A DNA stretch of 63,636 nucleotides from SLID01 sp041667545 (GCA_041667545.1 JBAYES010000005.1:1-63636); one strand, 5' to 3'. Counted from the stretch's first letter, positions 43,298 through 51,638 are shown. Program-made: numbers and translations. Notes: generated by a model from the sequence alone, not told the origin.

Positions 43298-43651
43298 ATG
43301 AGAAAAATTATCGGGAGCGCAGTGTTGCTGGCAGCGGCGTGTATGTTCATTGCCGGTTGCGGTAATACCGCAAGCGAAACAAAACCTATCGCAGAAGTTC
43401 AGAGCGAAGCCAAGACAATGACGGGTCCTCAACTTGAAAAAATGGTCAATACATACAAGGCCGCGTTAGAGACCAAAGAGGTTCAGCTGAAAGCCCTTCA
43501 GGAAAAGATCAAGAAAATACCGGTAACACAGCTTCTGGGTGATGAGGCGAGAGCGATAAAAGAAGATGTCTCCAAGCTCGCGGGATCTGCGCAAGCTTTG
43601 ACGGAGAGAATGAACATATATCTGAGAGAATTGCAGGCTAAGCAAAAGTGA
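43298..43651 (+). CDS. Small coiled-coil lipoprotein of unknown function
   Basis: A 117-residue protein with a lipoprotein signal (MRKIIGSAVLLAAACMFIAG, lipobox IAGC, lipidation at Cys21). The mature part is mostly helical and Lys/Glu-rich, with heptad-like spacing in LEKMVNTYKAALETKEVQLK (about 47-66), followed by a second helix to the end. It resembles small periplasmic spacer or Lpp-like proteins in style only; I do not recognise the family. AAGGAGGAG lies 4 bases before the ATG. It has its own promoter. Confidence 0.75.
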   Translation: MRKIIGSAVLLAAACMFIAGCGNTASETKPIAEVQSEAKTMTGPQLEKMVNTYKAALETKEVQLKALQEKIKKIPVTQLLGDEARAIKEDVSKLAGSAQALTERMNIYLRELQAKQK

Positions 43652-43754
43652 CGATACCGGTGAATGGGACTGAGACCAGAAAACCACGTTTCGCGTGAGT
43701 TGGAGGGGCTTGGTCCCTGAACTTGAGTTCGGCGCGAAAGACGGGAGAAGGTAA

Positions 43755-44237
43755 ATGGAAGGGAAGTATACAGCCAAAGACATAATTGAAATGGCCGTAA
43801 AGGCCAAAGAAAAGGGAGCGGAATTATATCTGGCTCTTGCCCGGAATAGCGAGAATTTTCATGTTGGGCAGTTTTTTACGGAGCTTGCTAAGGATGAGCA
43901 CAGACATAAGATGCAGATAGAAAAATGGCTGGAAAGCTTAAGCCCGGAAAAACGCGAGGAGGCATATCCCGGAGAGAGATCCATGTACCTTAAGGCGATG
44001 GTAGATGACAATACCTTCAGATGCGACATGCTTAAAAAGCAAGCCCTTCAAAAGACCATCAGCGAAGAGACGGCTCTTGCCGCCGGGATAACTTTCGAAA
44101 AAGATTTTATGCTGTTTTTGCATGACCTTAAAAGAAATGTTCCCGAAAAAGATCAGGTTGTGGTAGAGAAGCTCATAGATGAAGAAATATGCCATCTCAA
44201 GGAAATGTTCGTTCTGTCCGAGAAAATCAAACGCTGA
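43755..44237 (+). CDS. Ferritin-like (rubrerythrin-type) protein
   Basis: A 160-residue four-helix protein. Ligand-type motifs are EKGAELYLAL (about 19-28), DEHRHKM (46-52), a middle Glu in TFEKDFMLF and DEEICHLKEM near 144. This is the E-ExxH pattern of the ferritin-like di-iron fold. The C-terminal rubredoxin domain of full rubrerythrins is missing. It may reduce peroxide or handle iron. A GC-rich stem-forming stretch (43660-43740) lies ahead of it. The next feature is a repeat element. Confidence 0.85.
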   Translation: MEGKYTAKDIIEMAVKAKEKGAELYLALARNSENFHVGQFFTELAKDEHRHKMQIEKWLESLSPEKREEAYPGERSMYLKAMVDDNTFRCDMLKKQALQKTISEETALAAGITFEKDFMLFLHDLKRNVPEKDQVVVEKLIDEEICHLKEMFVLSEKIKR

Positions 44238-44256
44238 ACAGCTTTTCATCTGAACG

Positions 44257-44411
44257 GTAACATTTCAGTTATTCTCGGAAATGTAGAGTCTTCACGCTCT
44301 TCGTCAATAATCATCGAAATAAATTAATTTATTGAGATCACTTCGTCGTCCCCTTCGGGGGCTCCTCGTGACGACGGTGCAGGGTTCTATTGCAGATAAC
44401 TGAAATGTTAC
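44257..44411. repeat. Family-B element, complete, with 8-base target duplication
   Basis: The ends are GTAACATTTCAGTTAT and ATAACTGAAATGTTAC, perfect inverse copies. TCTGAACG is found directly on both sides (44249-44256 and 44412-44419). It lies between the convergent ferritin-like and pabC genes. Confidence 0.88.
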
Positions 44412-44435
44412 TCTGAACGCGTATTATATGCCGGT

Positions 44436-45101
44436 TCAGGTCTGCAGTTCTACCGGAAGCATTTTTATTACGGAGTTGATAATAAAGATCTTTTCGGCCG
44501 ACAGAATATCGGCTTTACGGAGAGTTTGTTCTTTTAAGGGGATCTTTTGCGAGCGTAAAAGAGATCCGCGGTAAGTGCCCGGAAGAATTCCGGAAGAAAG
44601 AGGCGGTGTCATATAGACATCGCCTCTTTTTATTATAATGTTAGAGATGGCGCCCTCCGTTATTTCCCCTTCCGTATTCATAAAGAGAGCGTCAAAATAC
44701 CCGTTTTTGCGGCAGGAGGAGAATTCTTTATCGTAAAGTTCCCTGTTCGTCGTTTTGTGCGAAAGAAAAATATCGTTTTTATCTGTCGCTTTCCCGGAGA
44801 ATATTACTCGCGCCGAAATATCGGTAGGGGGAGGAAGAAGAGAAGAAGACACGTTGCATTCACCCTCATTATTCACAAGAAGCCGGAGCCGGTATTTATT
44901 TTCCGAGATAAACTTTTTCGCGTGATCTATCATGGAGAACGCTACAGAGGACAGATCTAACGGAAAAGAAAAGAACCGCGCGCTTTTCTCCAGCCGGGAA
45001 AGGTGGTCTTCAAAAAGAAAAAATTCACCGTTTTCCCAAAGGATGGTCTCCAGAAGGGAGAACTCTTTGGTTTGCCCGGGATGGTATGGGTTTTTGTTCA
45101 T
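44436..45101 (-). CDS. pabC: Aminotransferase class IV, probable aminodeoxychorismate lyase
   Basis: A 221-residue PLP-dependent fold-type IV enzyme. FSLLETILWENGEFFLFEDH (about 14-33) is the pattern of the PabC half of PabB-PabC fusions. TNRELYDKEF near 117 holds the Lys (K123), EGEITEGAISNIIIKRGD near 144 the cofactor-binding Glu, and SGILPGTYR near 170 the phosphate loop. It is shorter than branched-chain aminotransferases. It would release p-aminobenzoate for folate. The start overlaps the aroF stop as ATGA. No pabA or pabB is in the window. Confidence 0.8.
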   Translation of the reverse strand: MNKNPYHPGQTKEFSLLETILWENGEFFLFEDHLSRLEKSARFFSFPLDLSSVAFSMIDHAKKFISENKYRLRLLVNNEGECNVSSSLLPPPTDISARVIFSGKATDKNDIFLSHKTTNRELYDKEFSSCRKNGYFDALFMNTEGEITEGAISNIIIKRGDVYMTPPLSSGILPGTYRGSLLRSQKIPLKEQTLRKADILSAEKIFIINSVIKMLPVELQT

Positions 45102-46135
45102 TGTTTAGACAGGATCTCGGCAATATCAAGAACAAGTTTTTCCGAAACTTCCCAACCTATACAGGGATCTGTTATGGACTTTCCAAAAACACCGGCACCG
45201 ATCTTTTGGGAGCCCTCCTCAAGGTAACTTTCCACCATGAGGCCTTTTATCATTTTTCTGAGGATCCCGGATCTGTAACGGCTATGCAGGATCTCCATGG
45301 CGATACGGGGCTGTTCCTCATATTTTTTATCGGAATTGGCGTGATTGGTATCGACAATGACTGCCGGATTTTGCAATCCGGTCTCTTCGTATATCCCGGC
45401 AAGGATGATCAATTCTTCGTAATGATAATTCGGGATGCTCCTCCCGTAATGGTCGGTCGACCCTCTTATGATGGCGTGGCAAAGGGGATTGCCGGACGTT
45501 TTTACGGCCCAGCGATTGTAGGAAAAAACATGCGGCGCCTGGGCGGCCTGAATTGAGTTGAACATGACGGTAAGGTTCCCGCTTGTGGGGTTCTTCATTC
45601 CCGCGGGGACGTCAAGTCCGCTTATGGTGAGACGATGCTGCTGGTTCTCTACGGATCGCGCGCCTATCGCTACGTAGCTTAAAAGGTCGGCAAGGTACGG
45701 ATAGTTCTCGGGGTAAAGCATTTCATCGGCGGAAGAGAGCCCGGTTTCCTTAAGCGATCTTATATGAAGCCGGCGTATTGCTTTTAATCCTTTTACCATA
45801 TCGGGTTTTTCCTCAGGGTTGGGTTGATGCGCCATTCCTTTGTACCCCGAGCCCGTCGTGCGGGGTTTATTTGTGTAGATGCGGGGGATAAGGAGAACCT
45901 TGTCCTCTACCTTGTCCTGCAGTTTTCTAAGCCGGAGAGTGTATTCACAGACCGAATCTTCGTTGTCGGCCGAGCACGGCCCCATTACAAGGATGAATTT
46001 GTCGCTCGTGCCCTCAAAGACCGATCGTATCATCCCATCCCGGGTGCTTTTGACTTTTTTCAGTTCCTCCGAAATGGGCATTTCTTCAATGATCTCTTTC
46101 GCGCTTGGGATCTCCTGTATGTATTCAAAACTCAT
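45098..46135 (-). CDS. 3-deoxy-7-phosphoheptulonate synthase, class I (AroF/G/H type)
   Basis: A 345-residue DAHP synthase, which joins PEP and erythrose 4-phosphate as the first step of the aromatic pathway. Clear motifs: LVMGPCSADNEDSV near residue 49, PRIYTNKPRTTGSGYKG near 84, GARSVENQQHR near 158, and VDTNHANSDKKYEEQ near 263. The N-terminal 40 residues correspond to the regulatory extension of the E. coli enzymes, so feedback inhibition is likely; by which amino acid I cannot tell. It overlaps pabC by 4 bases, a sensible chorismate-related pair. Confidence 0.95.
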   Translation of the reverse strand: MSFEYIQEIPSAKEIIEEMPISEELKKVKSTRDGMIRSVFEGTSDKFILVMGPCSADNEDSVCEYTLRLRKLQDKVEDKVLLIPRIYTNKPRTTGSGYKGMAHQPNPEEKPDMVKGLKAIRRLHIRSLKETGLSSADEMLYPENYPYLADLLSYVAIGARSVENQQHRLTISGLDVPAGMKNPTSGNLTVMFNSIQAAQAPHVFSYNRWAVKTSGNPLCHAIIRGSTDHYGRSIPNYHYEELIILAGIYEETGLQNPAVIVDTNHANSDKKYEEQPRIAMEILHSRYRSGILRKMIKGLMVESYLEEGSQKIGAGVFGKSITDPCIGWEVSEKLVLDIAEILSKQ

Positions 46136-46207
46136 GATCCATCCTTTTTTGATTTTAGTTATTATATGCTAAAGACCATCTATTTATAGGCCAAGTTATA
46201 GATCAAG

Positions 46208-46978
46208 TCAATACGAAAGCATGTGCCTGAAGGCATCGGGCTCGATCCTTATATCTCCCGTAAAAGGCGAGTCCAGGCACAAGATCGTGTAAAGTATAAG
46301 GGATATCAATATCGCGAGCAGAGATGTCATGACCATAAGGGACGAAAGATTAGCGGAACCGAAAAAGAAAGTGAACGATATGGTCGTTATCCCCCCGAAG
46401 ATCAGCACTGTCCATAGAAGAAGAGGGATATTTTGCCGTGACTCGAATATTCTCGCTCTCATGGTTTCTCCCAGAAGCCCTATTTTTTTAACGGATTCGC
46501 TGAAAAATATCTCTTCTTTAGTGTTTTGAGGGGTATATCCGGCAAAAAGAGAAGATAGTTTTCTAAGAGCTTCTTTAGCTTCGGGGCTTTCTTTGCCTTC
46601 TGCCAGCAATTCCCAGTCCGCTATTACAATGTCGGCATATTTTTGAGAAGCCGCGCGTATTCTGCCCCCGAAGCCTTCCTCAAAAGCGTAAGATTTTTTT
46701 ATAAGGCTTGCGATATAATTCGCTTCCTTTTCCACCGAAAGCCCGGCACGCTCGAAATTCTGCCATGCTACCACGACCATAAAAGCCAGAAGTACGGCAT
46801 AGGAAACTCCCAGGGTCTGAAAAATGGCCCCGGCAATATCATTGTGGTGTTTGAGGTGATGATCGGAAACGAACCGGCGTACCAGCAACAGTCCGGAGAT
46901 AGAAAGGATGACGGCGAGACCGACTACGATAAGGCCCATGCCGAAAAAAGGAAGTTCACGCAGTGTTCCGTAGAGCAT
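46208..46978 (-). CDS. DUF4239 family membrane protein
   Basis: A 256-residue membrane protein, with two helices near the N-terminus (10-33, 47-70), a soluble helical domain (about 75-190) and two at the C-terminus (190-240). The motif QTLGVSYAVLLAFMVVVAWQ (about 53-72) and the overall layout match DUF4239, which is distantly related to bestrophin-like channels. It stands alone on the minus strand with a repeat-rich gap upstream. Function is unknown. Confidence 0.82.
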   Translation of the reverse strand: MLYGTLRELPFFGMGLIVVGLAVILSISGLLLVRRFVSDHHLKHHNDIAGAIFQTLGVSYAVLLAFMVVVAWQNFERAGLSVEKEANYIASLIKKSYAFEEGFGGRIRAASQKYADIVIADWELLAEGKESPEAKEALRKLSSLFAGYTPQNTKEEIFFSESVKKIGLLGETMRARIFESRQNIPLLLWTVLIFGGITTISFTFFFGSANLSSLMVMTSLLAILISLILYTILCLDSPFTGDIRIEPDAFRHMLSY

Positions 46979-47026
46979 TTTGTATTCCTCCGTGGGTTCG
47001 AAAAAATGATCGGACTACGTAAGTAA

Positions 47027-47311
47027 GGTCAGGATCTATGTTGTCAATTCCTGCGAAGCCCTGCCACTCGTCAACAGATCAAAGGGCGAAGCAGGATGCC
47101 GTGCCCGGGAAGTGATGTTAGAACCCAGTAAGGCTTCAAAGCTCCATAATTATACAACAATTCAAGTAAGACTTGAAGTTCTTATTCACTGTTAGATCGT
47201 CGAGGTCCGAAGATCTTTTTATCGCCTGCGAAGTCCCGGGGCGCGCCTTTTTAAGTAAAGTTAGAAAGCCCCCATAGATAGTGGTATAATGCCTCATATG
47301 ACGTCCTGTTT
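47027..47311. other. Gene-free stretch with a copy of a dispersed 30-base motif
   Basis: No gene is seen. Bases 47098-47126 (GCCGTGCCCGGGAAGTG then TTAGAACCC) resemble two others at 49190-49220 and 49436-49466. A TATAAT lies near 47285-47290. Confidence 0.4.
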
Positions 47312-47384
47312 AGAGTTCTGCGAAAGGAACTTTTATTCCGCCGTTCCTCGCAAAGACGTGAAATAGCTATTTTGCAGAACTCTA
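47311..47384. repeat. Short family-A element with imperfect 9-base duplication
   Basis: At 74 bases it is the smallest copy: TAGAGTTCTGCGAAA and TTTGCAGAACTCTA ends, with one CGTTCCTCGCAAAGACG module inside. CGTCCTGTT (47302-47310) and CGCCTTGTT (47385-47393) flank it, matching at 7 of 9. It ends 27 bases before the GNAT-HDAC gene. Confidence 0.78.
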
Positions 47385-47411
47385 CGCCTTGTTAAGAAGG
47401 AGGGAAATTCG

Positions 47412-49172
47412 ATGTTTAGAATAAGACTCGTTTATGATGATACTTTACCTCAGGACAGGGATTGCATTGCTCAGGTTCAGAATATATTACGGGCGCAATT
47501 TTCACTTTTAAGCGAAAAAGAAATACAGGAAATACCCGAACAGTTGAAAAACCCGCTGAAGTACAGATTTCGCTCAATATTGTTCGTGGCGGATGATTAT
47601 AAGAACAGGGTAAAGGGTTTCGCGTTACTTTTTCATGTTCCTGACCTTAATTTTTGTTACCTCGACTTCATTTCCGCCGCGAAGTATCAGACCGGCAGGG
47701 GCATCGGCAGCGCCTTGTATGAACGAGTGCGCGAGGAGGCCGTACTTTTGAAAAGCATAGGGCTTTTTATGGAATGTCTGCCGGATGATCCGTTGTTATG
47801 CCGAGATATTGACACATTGAAGCAAAACAAGTCCCGCCTCCGTTTCTATGAGTATTACGGCGCAAGGCCGATAATAAACACAAAGTACGAAACGCCTCTT
47901 AAGGAGGGCGAAGATAATCCTCCATTTCTTGTGTTTGACGACCTGGGTCAAACTCAGCCATTGAAACGAGACACCGCGAAAAAGATAGTCCGCGCGATAC
48001 TTGAGCGTAAATATGCCGGAGTTTGCCCCGTACAGTACATAGACCTGGTCATCGATTCATTTGCCGAGGATCCCGTTCGGAGAAGGGCGCCAAAATACAT
48101 CTTAACGGAAACCGCTGTTCCTGTTGAGGCGGAAATACCAATGGATAAAAAGGTCTATCTTGTGGTGAACGATAAACATTCGATACATAACGTGAAGGAG
48201 AAGGGTTATATTGAAGCTCCCGTAAGGATAAAGTCCATATTAAAGTACCTTGAAAAAAATTCAAATTTCTCAAGGAACGATCCGAAAATCTTTCCGGACA
48301 AATGCCTTGAAACTGTTCATGACCCGGAATACGTTAATTACTTTAAAAAGATATGCGAAGTTCTTTCGCCTGAAGAGCTCGTATACCCGTATGTTTTTCC
48401 GATACGAAACACGTCGATCCCGCCTAAAGAACTTCCTGTACGTGCCGGCTACTACTGTATCGATACTTTTACGCCTTTAAGCAGGCACGCTTTCGAGGCC
48501 GCTAAACATGCCGTTAACTGCGCATTGACCGCCGCTCAAAAACTTAGAGAAGGGGCTAACCGCATAGCATATGCCTTAGTACGTCCCCCGGGGCATCACG
48601 CAGAAAAAAAATCTTTCGGCGGTTTCTGTTATTTTAATTCCGGGGCGATAGCCGCCCAATATTTATCCGCGTTCGGCAAAGTGGCGATTCTTGATATTGA
48701 CTACCACCACGGTAACGGCCAACAGCAAATATTCTATGACAGGGATGATGTCCTCACTATCTCAATACACGGCCATCCAAGTTTTACCTACCCGTATTTT
48801 TCGGGATTTGGAAATGAAAAAGGCGCGGGGAACGGATACGGATATAACCATAATTTTCCGCTGCAGGAAACAATAACTTCCGAGCAATACCAACATGCCC
48901 TCGGGCGCGCCTTGAAGATCATAAAGGAGCATGATCCCACGTTTCTGGTAATAGCTCTGGGCCTTGATACTGCAAAGGGAGATCCAACCGGGACATGGGA
49001 TCTTTCAAGCAAGGATTTCGAACAAAACGGAAAAATGATAGGGGCTATACGGGCTCCAAAACTTGTGGTGCAGGAAGGCGGTTACAATAATAGATTTCTC
49101 GGAATTAACGCTAAAAAATTCTTTGATGGGTTGTGGAAAAGTACTTATGAGCATAGAACAGCGAACAGATAA
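47412..49172 (+). CDS. Fusion of GNAT acetyltransferase and histone-deacetylase-type amidohydrolase
   Basis: A 586-residue two-domain protein. The N-terminal part (about 1-190) is a GNAT domain: YLDFISAAKYQTGRGIGSALYERV with Q93-x-x-G-x-G for acetyl-CoA binding. The C-terminal part (about 245-580) is an arginase/deacetylase fold: RPPGHHAEKKSFGGFCYFN with His395/His396, LDIDYHHGNG with zinc ligands Asp430 and His432, third ligand Asp519, and EGGYNNRF with the catalytic Tyr. All catalytic residues are present. Both halves thus act on acetyl-amine bonds in opposite directions. Relatives include acetylpolyamine amidohydrolases, so polyamines are candidate substrates; lysine acetylation is the alternative. 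Confidence 0.92.
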   Translation: MFRIRLVYDDTLPQDRDCIAQVQNILRAQFSLLSEKEIQEIPEQLKNPLKYRFRSILFVADDYKNRVKGFALLFHVPDLNFCYLDFISAAKYQTGRGIGSALYERVREEAVLLKSIGLFMECLPDDPLLCRDIDTLKQNKSRLRFYEYYGARPIINTKYETPLKEGEDNPPFLVFDDLGQTQPLKRDTAKKIVRAILERKYAGVCPVQYIDLVIDSFAEDPVRRRAPKYILTETAVPVEAEIPMDKKVYLVVNDKHSIHNVKEKGYIEAPVRIKSILKYLEKNSNFSRNDPKIFPDKCLETVHDPEYVNYFKKICEVLSPEELVYPYVFPIRNTSIPPKELPVRAGYYCIDTFTPLSRHAFEAAKHAVNCALTAAQKLREGANRIAYALVRPPGHHAEKKSFGGFCYFNSGAIAAQYLSAFGKVAILDIDYHHGNGQQQIFYDRDDVLTISIHGHPSFTYPYFSGFGNEKGAGNGYGYNHNFPLQETITSEQYQHALGRALKIIKEHDPTFLVIALGLDTAKGDPTGTWDLSSKDFEQNGKMIGAIRAPKLVVQEGGYNNRFLGINAKKFFDGLWKSTYEHRTANR

Positions 49173-49189
49173 CCGTTTTTGATAGAGTC

Positions 49190-49220
49190 GGCGTCCCTCG
49201 GTAAGTGAGGTTAGAACCTC
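49190..49220. repeat. Dispersed 30-base motif, copy 2
   Basis: GGCGTCCCTCGGTAAGTGAGG followed by TTAGAACCTC. It shares about 27 of 32 bases with 49436-49466 and a weaker match with 47098-47126. It looks like a decayed tRNA end but does not fold as one. Confidence 0.5.
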
Positions 49221-49284
49221 TCTGCGGGGATCATTGGTGGAACAAGTTGACTTTAGTGCTGTCCTGGGAAAATTTTAAATCCGT

Positions 49285-49376
49285 CATTGCGAGGGAGCGC
49301 CGCGACCGAAGCAATCTCTTTAAATGTTTGATTGTATTGCGGATTGCTTCGTATCTCACTTCGTTCGTCCCTCGCC
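49285..49376. repeat. Partial repeat element without termini
   Basis: It has CGTCATTGCGAGGGAGCG and GACCGAAGCAATCTC, then ATTGCTTCG and CACTTCGTTCGTCCCTCGCC in inverted order, the core modules shared by families A and B. No terminal repeats are found. Confidence 0.65.
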
Positions 49377-49378
49377 TT

Positions 49379-49446
49379 CAGTCAGCTATGTTAAACAAAA
49401 GACCCTGCCTTTCGGGCAGGGCTTTTTGTTTAAATGGCGTGCCTGG
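49379..49446. repeat. Duplicate of the tRNA-Arg 3' end and its terminator
   Basis: Sixty-eight bases closely match 51583-51650 (about 5 differences). They include the hairpin CCCTGCC-loop-GGCAGGG and the GGCGTGCCTGG end of the tRNA-Arg gene, after which similarity stops. It looks like an attachment-type direct repeat left by insertion at the tRNA, or a segmental duplication. Confidence 0.7.
49402..49430. terminator. Bidirectional terminator hairpin (copy of the tRNA-Arg terminator)
   Basis: CCCTGCC (49403-49409) pairs with GGCAGGG (49415-49421), followed by CTTTTTGTTT on the plus strand and an equally T-rich run on the minus strand. Confidence 0.7.
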
Positions 49447-49604
49447 GTAAGTACGGTTAGAACCTGTTTGATTTATTCGATATAGAGTGCTTAATGAGCA
49501 AATGATGTGATATTTTAAAGGAAAACCATAATTTAGGGTTGATTTTATGATTTTTTATTGTTATTTAGGGTTGACTTATTGAATTTATGGTGTATTGTTG
49601 AATT

Positions 49605-50924
49605 ATGAAAAGATTCATACAGAAAGAACTGAGTAAATGGAAAGATGATTCATCAAGGAAGATACTCCTAATAAGGGGGGCTCGCCAAGTTGGAAAAACG
49701 TACTCAATAAGACAGCTTGGTAGCACCTTTAAAAATTATATTGAAGTAAACTTTGAAGAAAACAAGGATATCAAACAGTTTTTTTCAGGATCTTTGAATC
49801 CTGATATTATCTGTAAAAAGATCTCGGCAGCTTTTTCCCTGCCTATTATCCCAGGAGAAACACTCCTTTTTTTCGATGAAATACAAGAATGCCCCGAGGC
49901 TTTAAGTGCGTTAAGATTTTTTTATGAAAAGTTACCGGATTTACATGTCATTGCCGCAGGTTCGCTTTTGGAGTTTGCTATAGAAAGTATTCCATCATAC
50001 GGTGTAGGAAGAATTCAATCACTCTTTATGTATCCAATGTCATTTGACGAATTTCTTATGGCAAATAACGAAGAAGGTCTGCTGGAGTTAAAGAATATTG
50101 CGGGCACAGGAAATCCGTTGGACAATCTTTTTCATCACAAGCTGGTTGACTACCTAAAAATGTTTTATTTAACCGGCGGCATGCCAGAATCAGTAAAAGA
50201 ATATTTACAAAGCGGTGATATCTTAAAGAGCCAGAAAGTTCTTGATGGTTTGATCGAAAGCATAAAGGATGATTTTGCGAAATATAAAAACCGCTCCCCA
50301 ATACAACGATTGGAGGAGGTATATGGCTCCATATCAATGCAATGCGGATCAAAATTCGTATATTCAAGGATTGATTCTTCATCTAGTCATGCACCATTAA
50401 AAGATGCTCTAGAATTGATAGTACAGGCGGGTTTAGCATACAAGGTATATCATACTTCATCAAGAGGTATCCCGTTGGGAGCACAGGTAAAAATTAAAAA
50501 GTTTAAAGTTATTCCCCATGATATTGGAATACACCAAAGGTTGCTTGGTTTGAACGCGGCTGATATTGTGAAAGCGGAAAATGTGACTGTAATAAACAAG
50601 GGGCATATAGCAGAAATTTTTGTCGGATTAGAACTCATAAAAAATACTTCTCCATATTCAAGAGCCACTCTTCATTATTGGCATAAGGAAAAAAGGGGAA
50701 GTAATGCAGAAGTTGACTATGTTATTCAAAGAGAAGGCGATATTGTGCCTATAGAGGTTAAATCCGGCACACAGGGAAAAATGCAAAGTATGCGCATTTT
50801 TATGGAAGAAAGAAAGTTGAAACACGGCATAAGAATATCTTTAGAGCCTTTTTCTTCATACGGAAATATTGAGGTGATCCCTCTGTACGCTATAAGCAAC
50901 ATTATCAAGGAGCGTGTGGCATGA
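49605..50924 (+). CDS. AAA ATPase with C-terminal DUF4143 (nuclease-like) domain
   Basis: A 439-residue protein of the widespread ATP-binding/DUF4143 type. Walker A GARQVGKTYS is at about 25-34, Walker B LLFFDEIQEC near 88, and sensor VIAAGSLLEFA near 114. The C-terminal DUF4143 region (about 200-410) ends with a PD-(D/E)xK-like core, EVDYVIQREGDIVPIEVKSG (about 369-388). These proteins are abundant in accessory DNA and have no settled function. Two copies of TTTAGGGTTGA (49533 and 49565) lie upstream. It is AT-richer than its neighbours and lies between the duplicated tRNA ends, consistent with transfer. Confidence 0.92.
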   Translation: MKRFIQKELSKWKDDSSRKILLIRGARQVGKTYSIRQLGSTFKNYIEVNFEENKDIKQFFSGSLNPDIICKKISAAFSLPIIPGETLLFFDEIQECPEALSALRFFYEKLPDLHVIAAGSLLEFAIESIPSYGVGRIQSLFMYPMSFDEFLMANNEEGLLELKNIAGTGNPLDNLFHHKLVDYLKMFYLTGGMPESVKEYLQSGDILKSQKVLDGLIESIKDDFAKYKNRSPIQRLEEVYGSISMQCGSKFVYSRIDSSSSHAPLKDALELIVQAGLAYKVYHTSSRGIPLGAQVKIKKFKVIPHDIGIHQRLLGLNAADIVKAENVTVINKGHIAEIFVGLELIKNTSPYSRATLHYWHKEKRGSNAEVDYVIQREGDIVPIEVKSGTQGKMQSMRIFMEERKLKHGIRISLEPFSSYGNIEVIPLYAISNIIKERVA

Positions 50925-51163
50925 TATTCGAAATAAACAGAGCTAAAAACGGAGCAATATTAAAAGTAAACTCCGGCATTGAGGATAATGGATTAGAGGA
51001 AATTGTCTATCAAGAAAAATATGATGATGAAGTAGAATGCTTTGCTGATTTTTTAAGATACATAGAAGAACACTATGGCCCGCCAAGCAGCAGACATTCC
51101 GCAAAAAGAATCTACATAGACGTACGTCCGGGAGACAAATTTGAAGATTATACGGGAGAATGA
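50921..51163 (+). CDS. Small hypothetical protein downstream of the DUF4143 ATPase
   Basis: An 80-residue acidic protein whose ATG overlaps the ATPase stop (ATGA), so it is translationally coupled. It has the look of a small alpha/beta domain (IYQEKYDDEVECFADFLRYI near residue 29, then RIYIDVRPGDKF). No family is recognised. Its position makes it a candidate partner or inhibitor of the ATPase. Confidence 0.65.
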   Translation: MIFEINRAKNGAILKVNSGIEDNGLEEIVYQEKYDDEVECFADFLRYIEEHYGPPSSRHSAKRIYIDVRPGDKFEDYTGE

Positions 51164-51443
51164 TCTTAGGAGACCTTCCCAAAGTAAAAAATACTCCCCT
51201 GTAAATCAAGAAGGACACTTAATCGAAAGTTATTATGAACAAACAAACGTTCGTTTGTTTACCGCATTTGATAACCGGTATTTAGCCACCTTACTTAATG
51301 GCAGGACAACTGTGAGGCAGGTAGCTGCCGAACAGTTGCCCGGACAGGCACTTTTAATTCTTGTTGATTTTTTTTGGGAAAACTTGTTTTCACAAGAAAA
51401 AGCGGCAAGAATCAAAAAACCATCCTCGAAGAGGATGGTTTGA
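51141..51443 (+). CDS. Possible hypothetical protein overlapping the previous gene
   Basis: An open frame of 100 codons that begins 23 bases inside the previous gene and ends within a terminator hairpin, so its last residues (KKPSSKRMV) are terminator-encoded. The middle (TVRQVAAEQLPGQALLILVD) looks protein-like but no family is recognised. An inverted repeat AAACAAACG-TT-CGTTTGTTT lies inside (51239-51258). It may be a truncated gene. Confidence 0.35.
   Translation: MKIIRENDLRRPSQSKKYSPVNQEGHLIESYYEQTNVRLFTAFDNRYLATLLNGRTTVRQVAAEQLPGQALLILVDFFWENLFSQEKAARIKKPSSKRMV
51417..51441. terminator. Terminator-like hairpin
   Basis: AAACCATCCTC-GAA-GAGGATGGTTT is a perfect 11-base stem. T-rich stretches lie on both sides, so it could stop transcription from both directions. 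Confidence 0.65.
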
Positions 51444-51582
51444 GCCATTTTATTTTATAAAATGGAGTGCCTGGCACTTCGGAAAATACGATCCTCCCTA
51501 TGGTCGGATCGCTTAACGTTTCCTCAGCATCAAATATTGCGGCCGCAATATTTGTCAGATTCGGAACTTCGTTCCTCTCCCG

Positions 51583-51638
51583 CAGTCAGCTATGTAAAAC
51601 AAAAAACCCTGCTTTTTGGGCAGGGCCTTTTGTTTAAA
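51583..51638 (-). terminator. Terminator of tRNA-Arg, with repeat context
   Basis: CCCTGC-loop-GCAGGG pairs just beyond the CCA end of tRNA-Arg on the minus strand, followed there by TTTTTTGTTTT. It is the parent copy of the duplicate at 49379-49446. Confidence 0.75.

Noticed and set aside
43660..43745. A riboswitch ahead of the ferritin-like gene
   Set aside because: Stem-forming GC-rich sequence is seen (CACG-TTTCG-CGTG) but it matches no class I know.
49190..49220. A degenerate tRNA gene
   Set aside because: The TTCTAAC-type loop is visible on the minus strand but the T-stem and acceptor do not pair and no anticodon arm is found.
51239..51258. Inverted repeat AAACAAACG-TT-CGTTTGTTT as a TetR-type operator
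   Set aside because: It lies inside a doubtful open frame with no TetR-type gene or promoter nearby, so no function is claimed.
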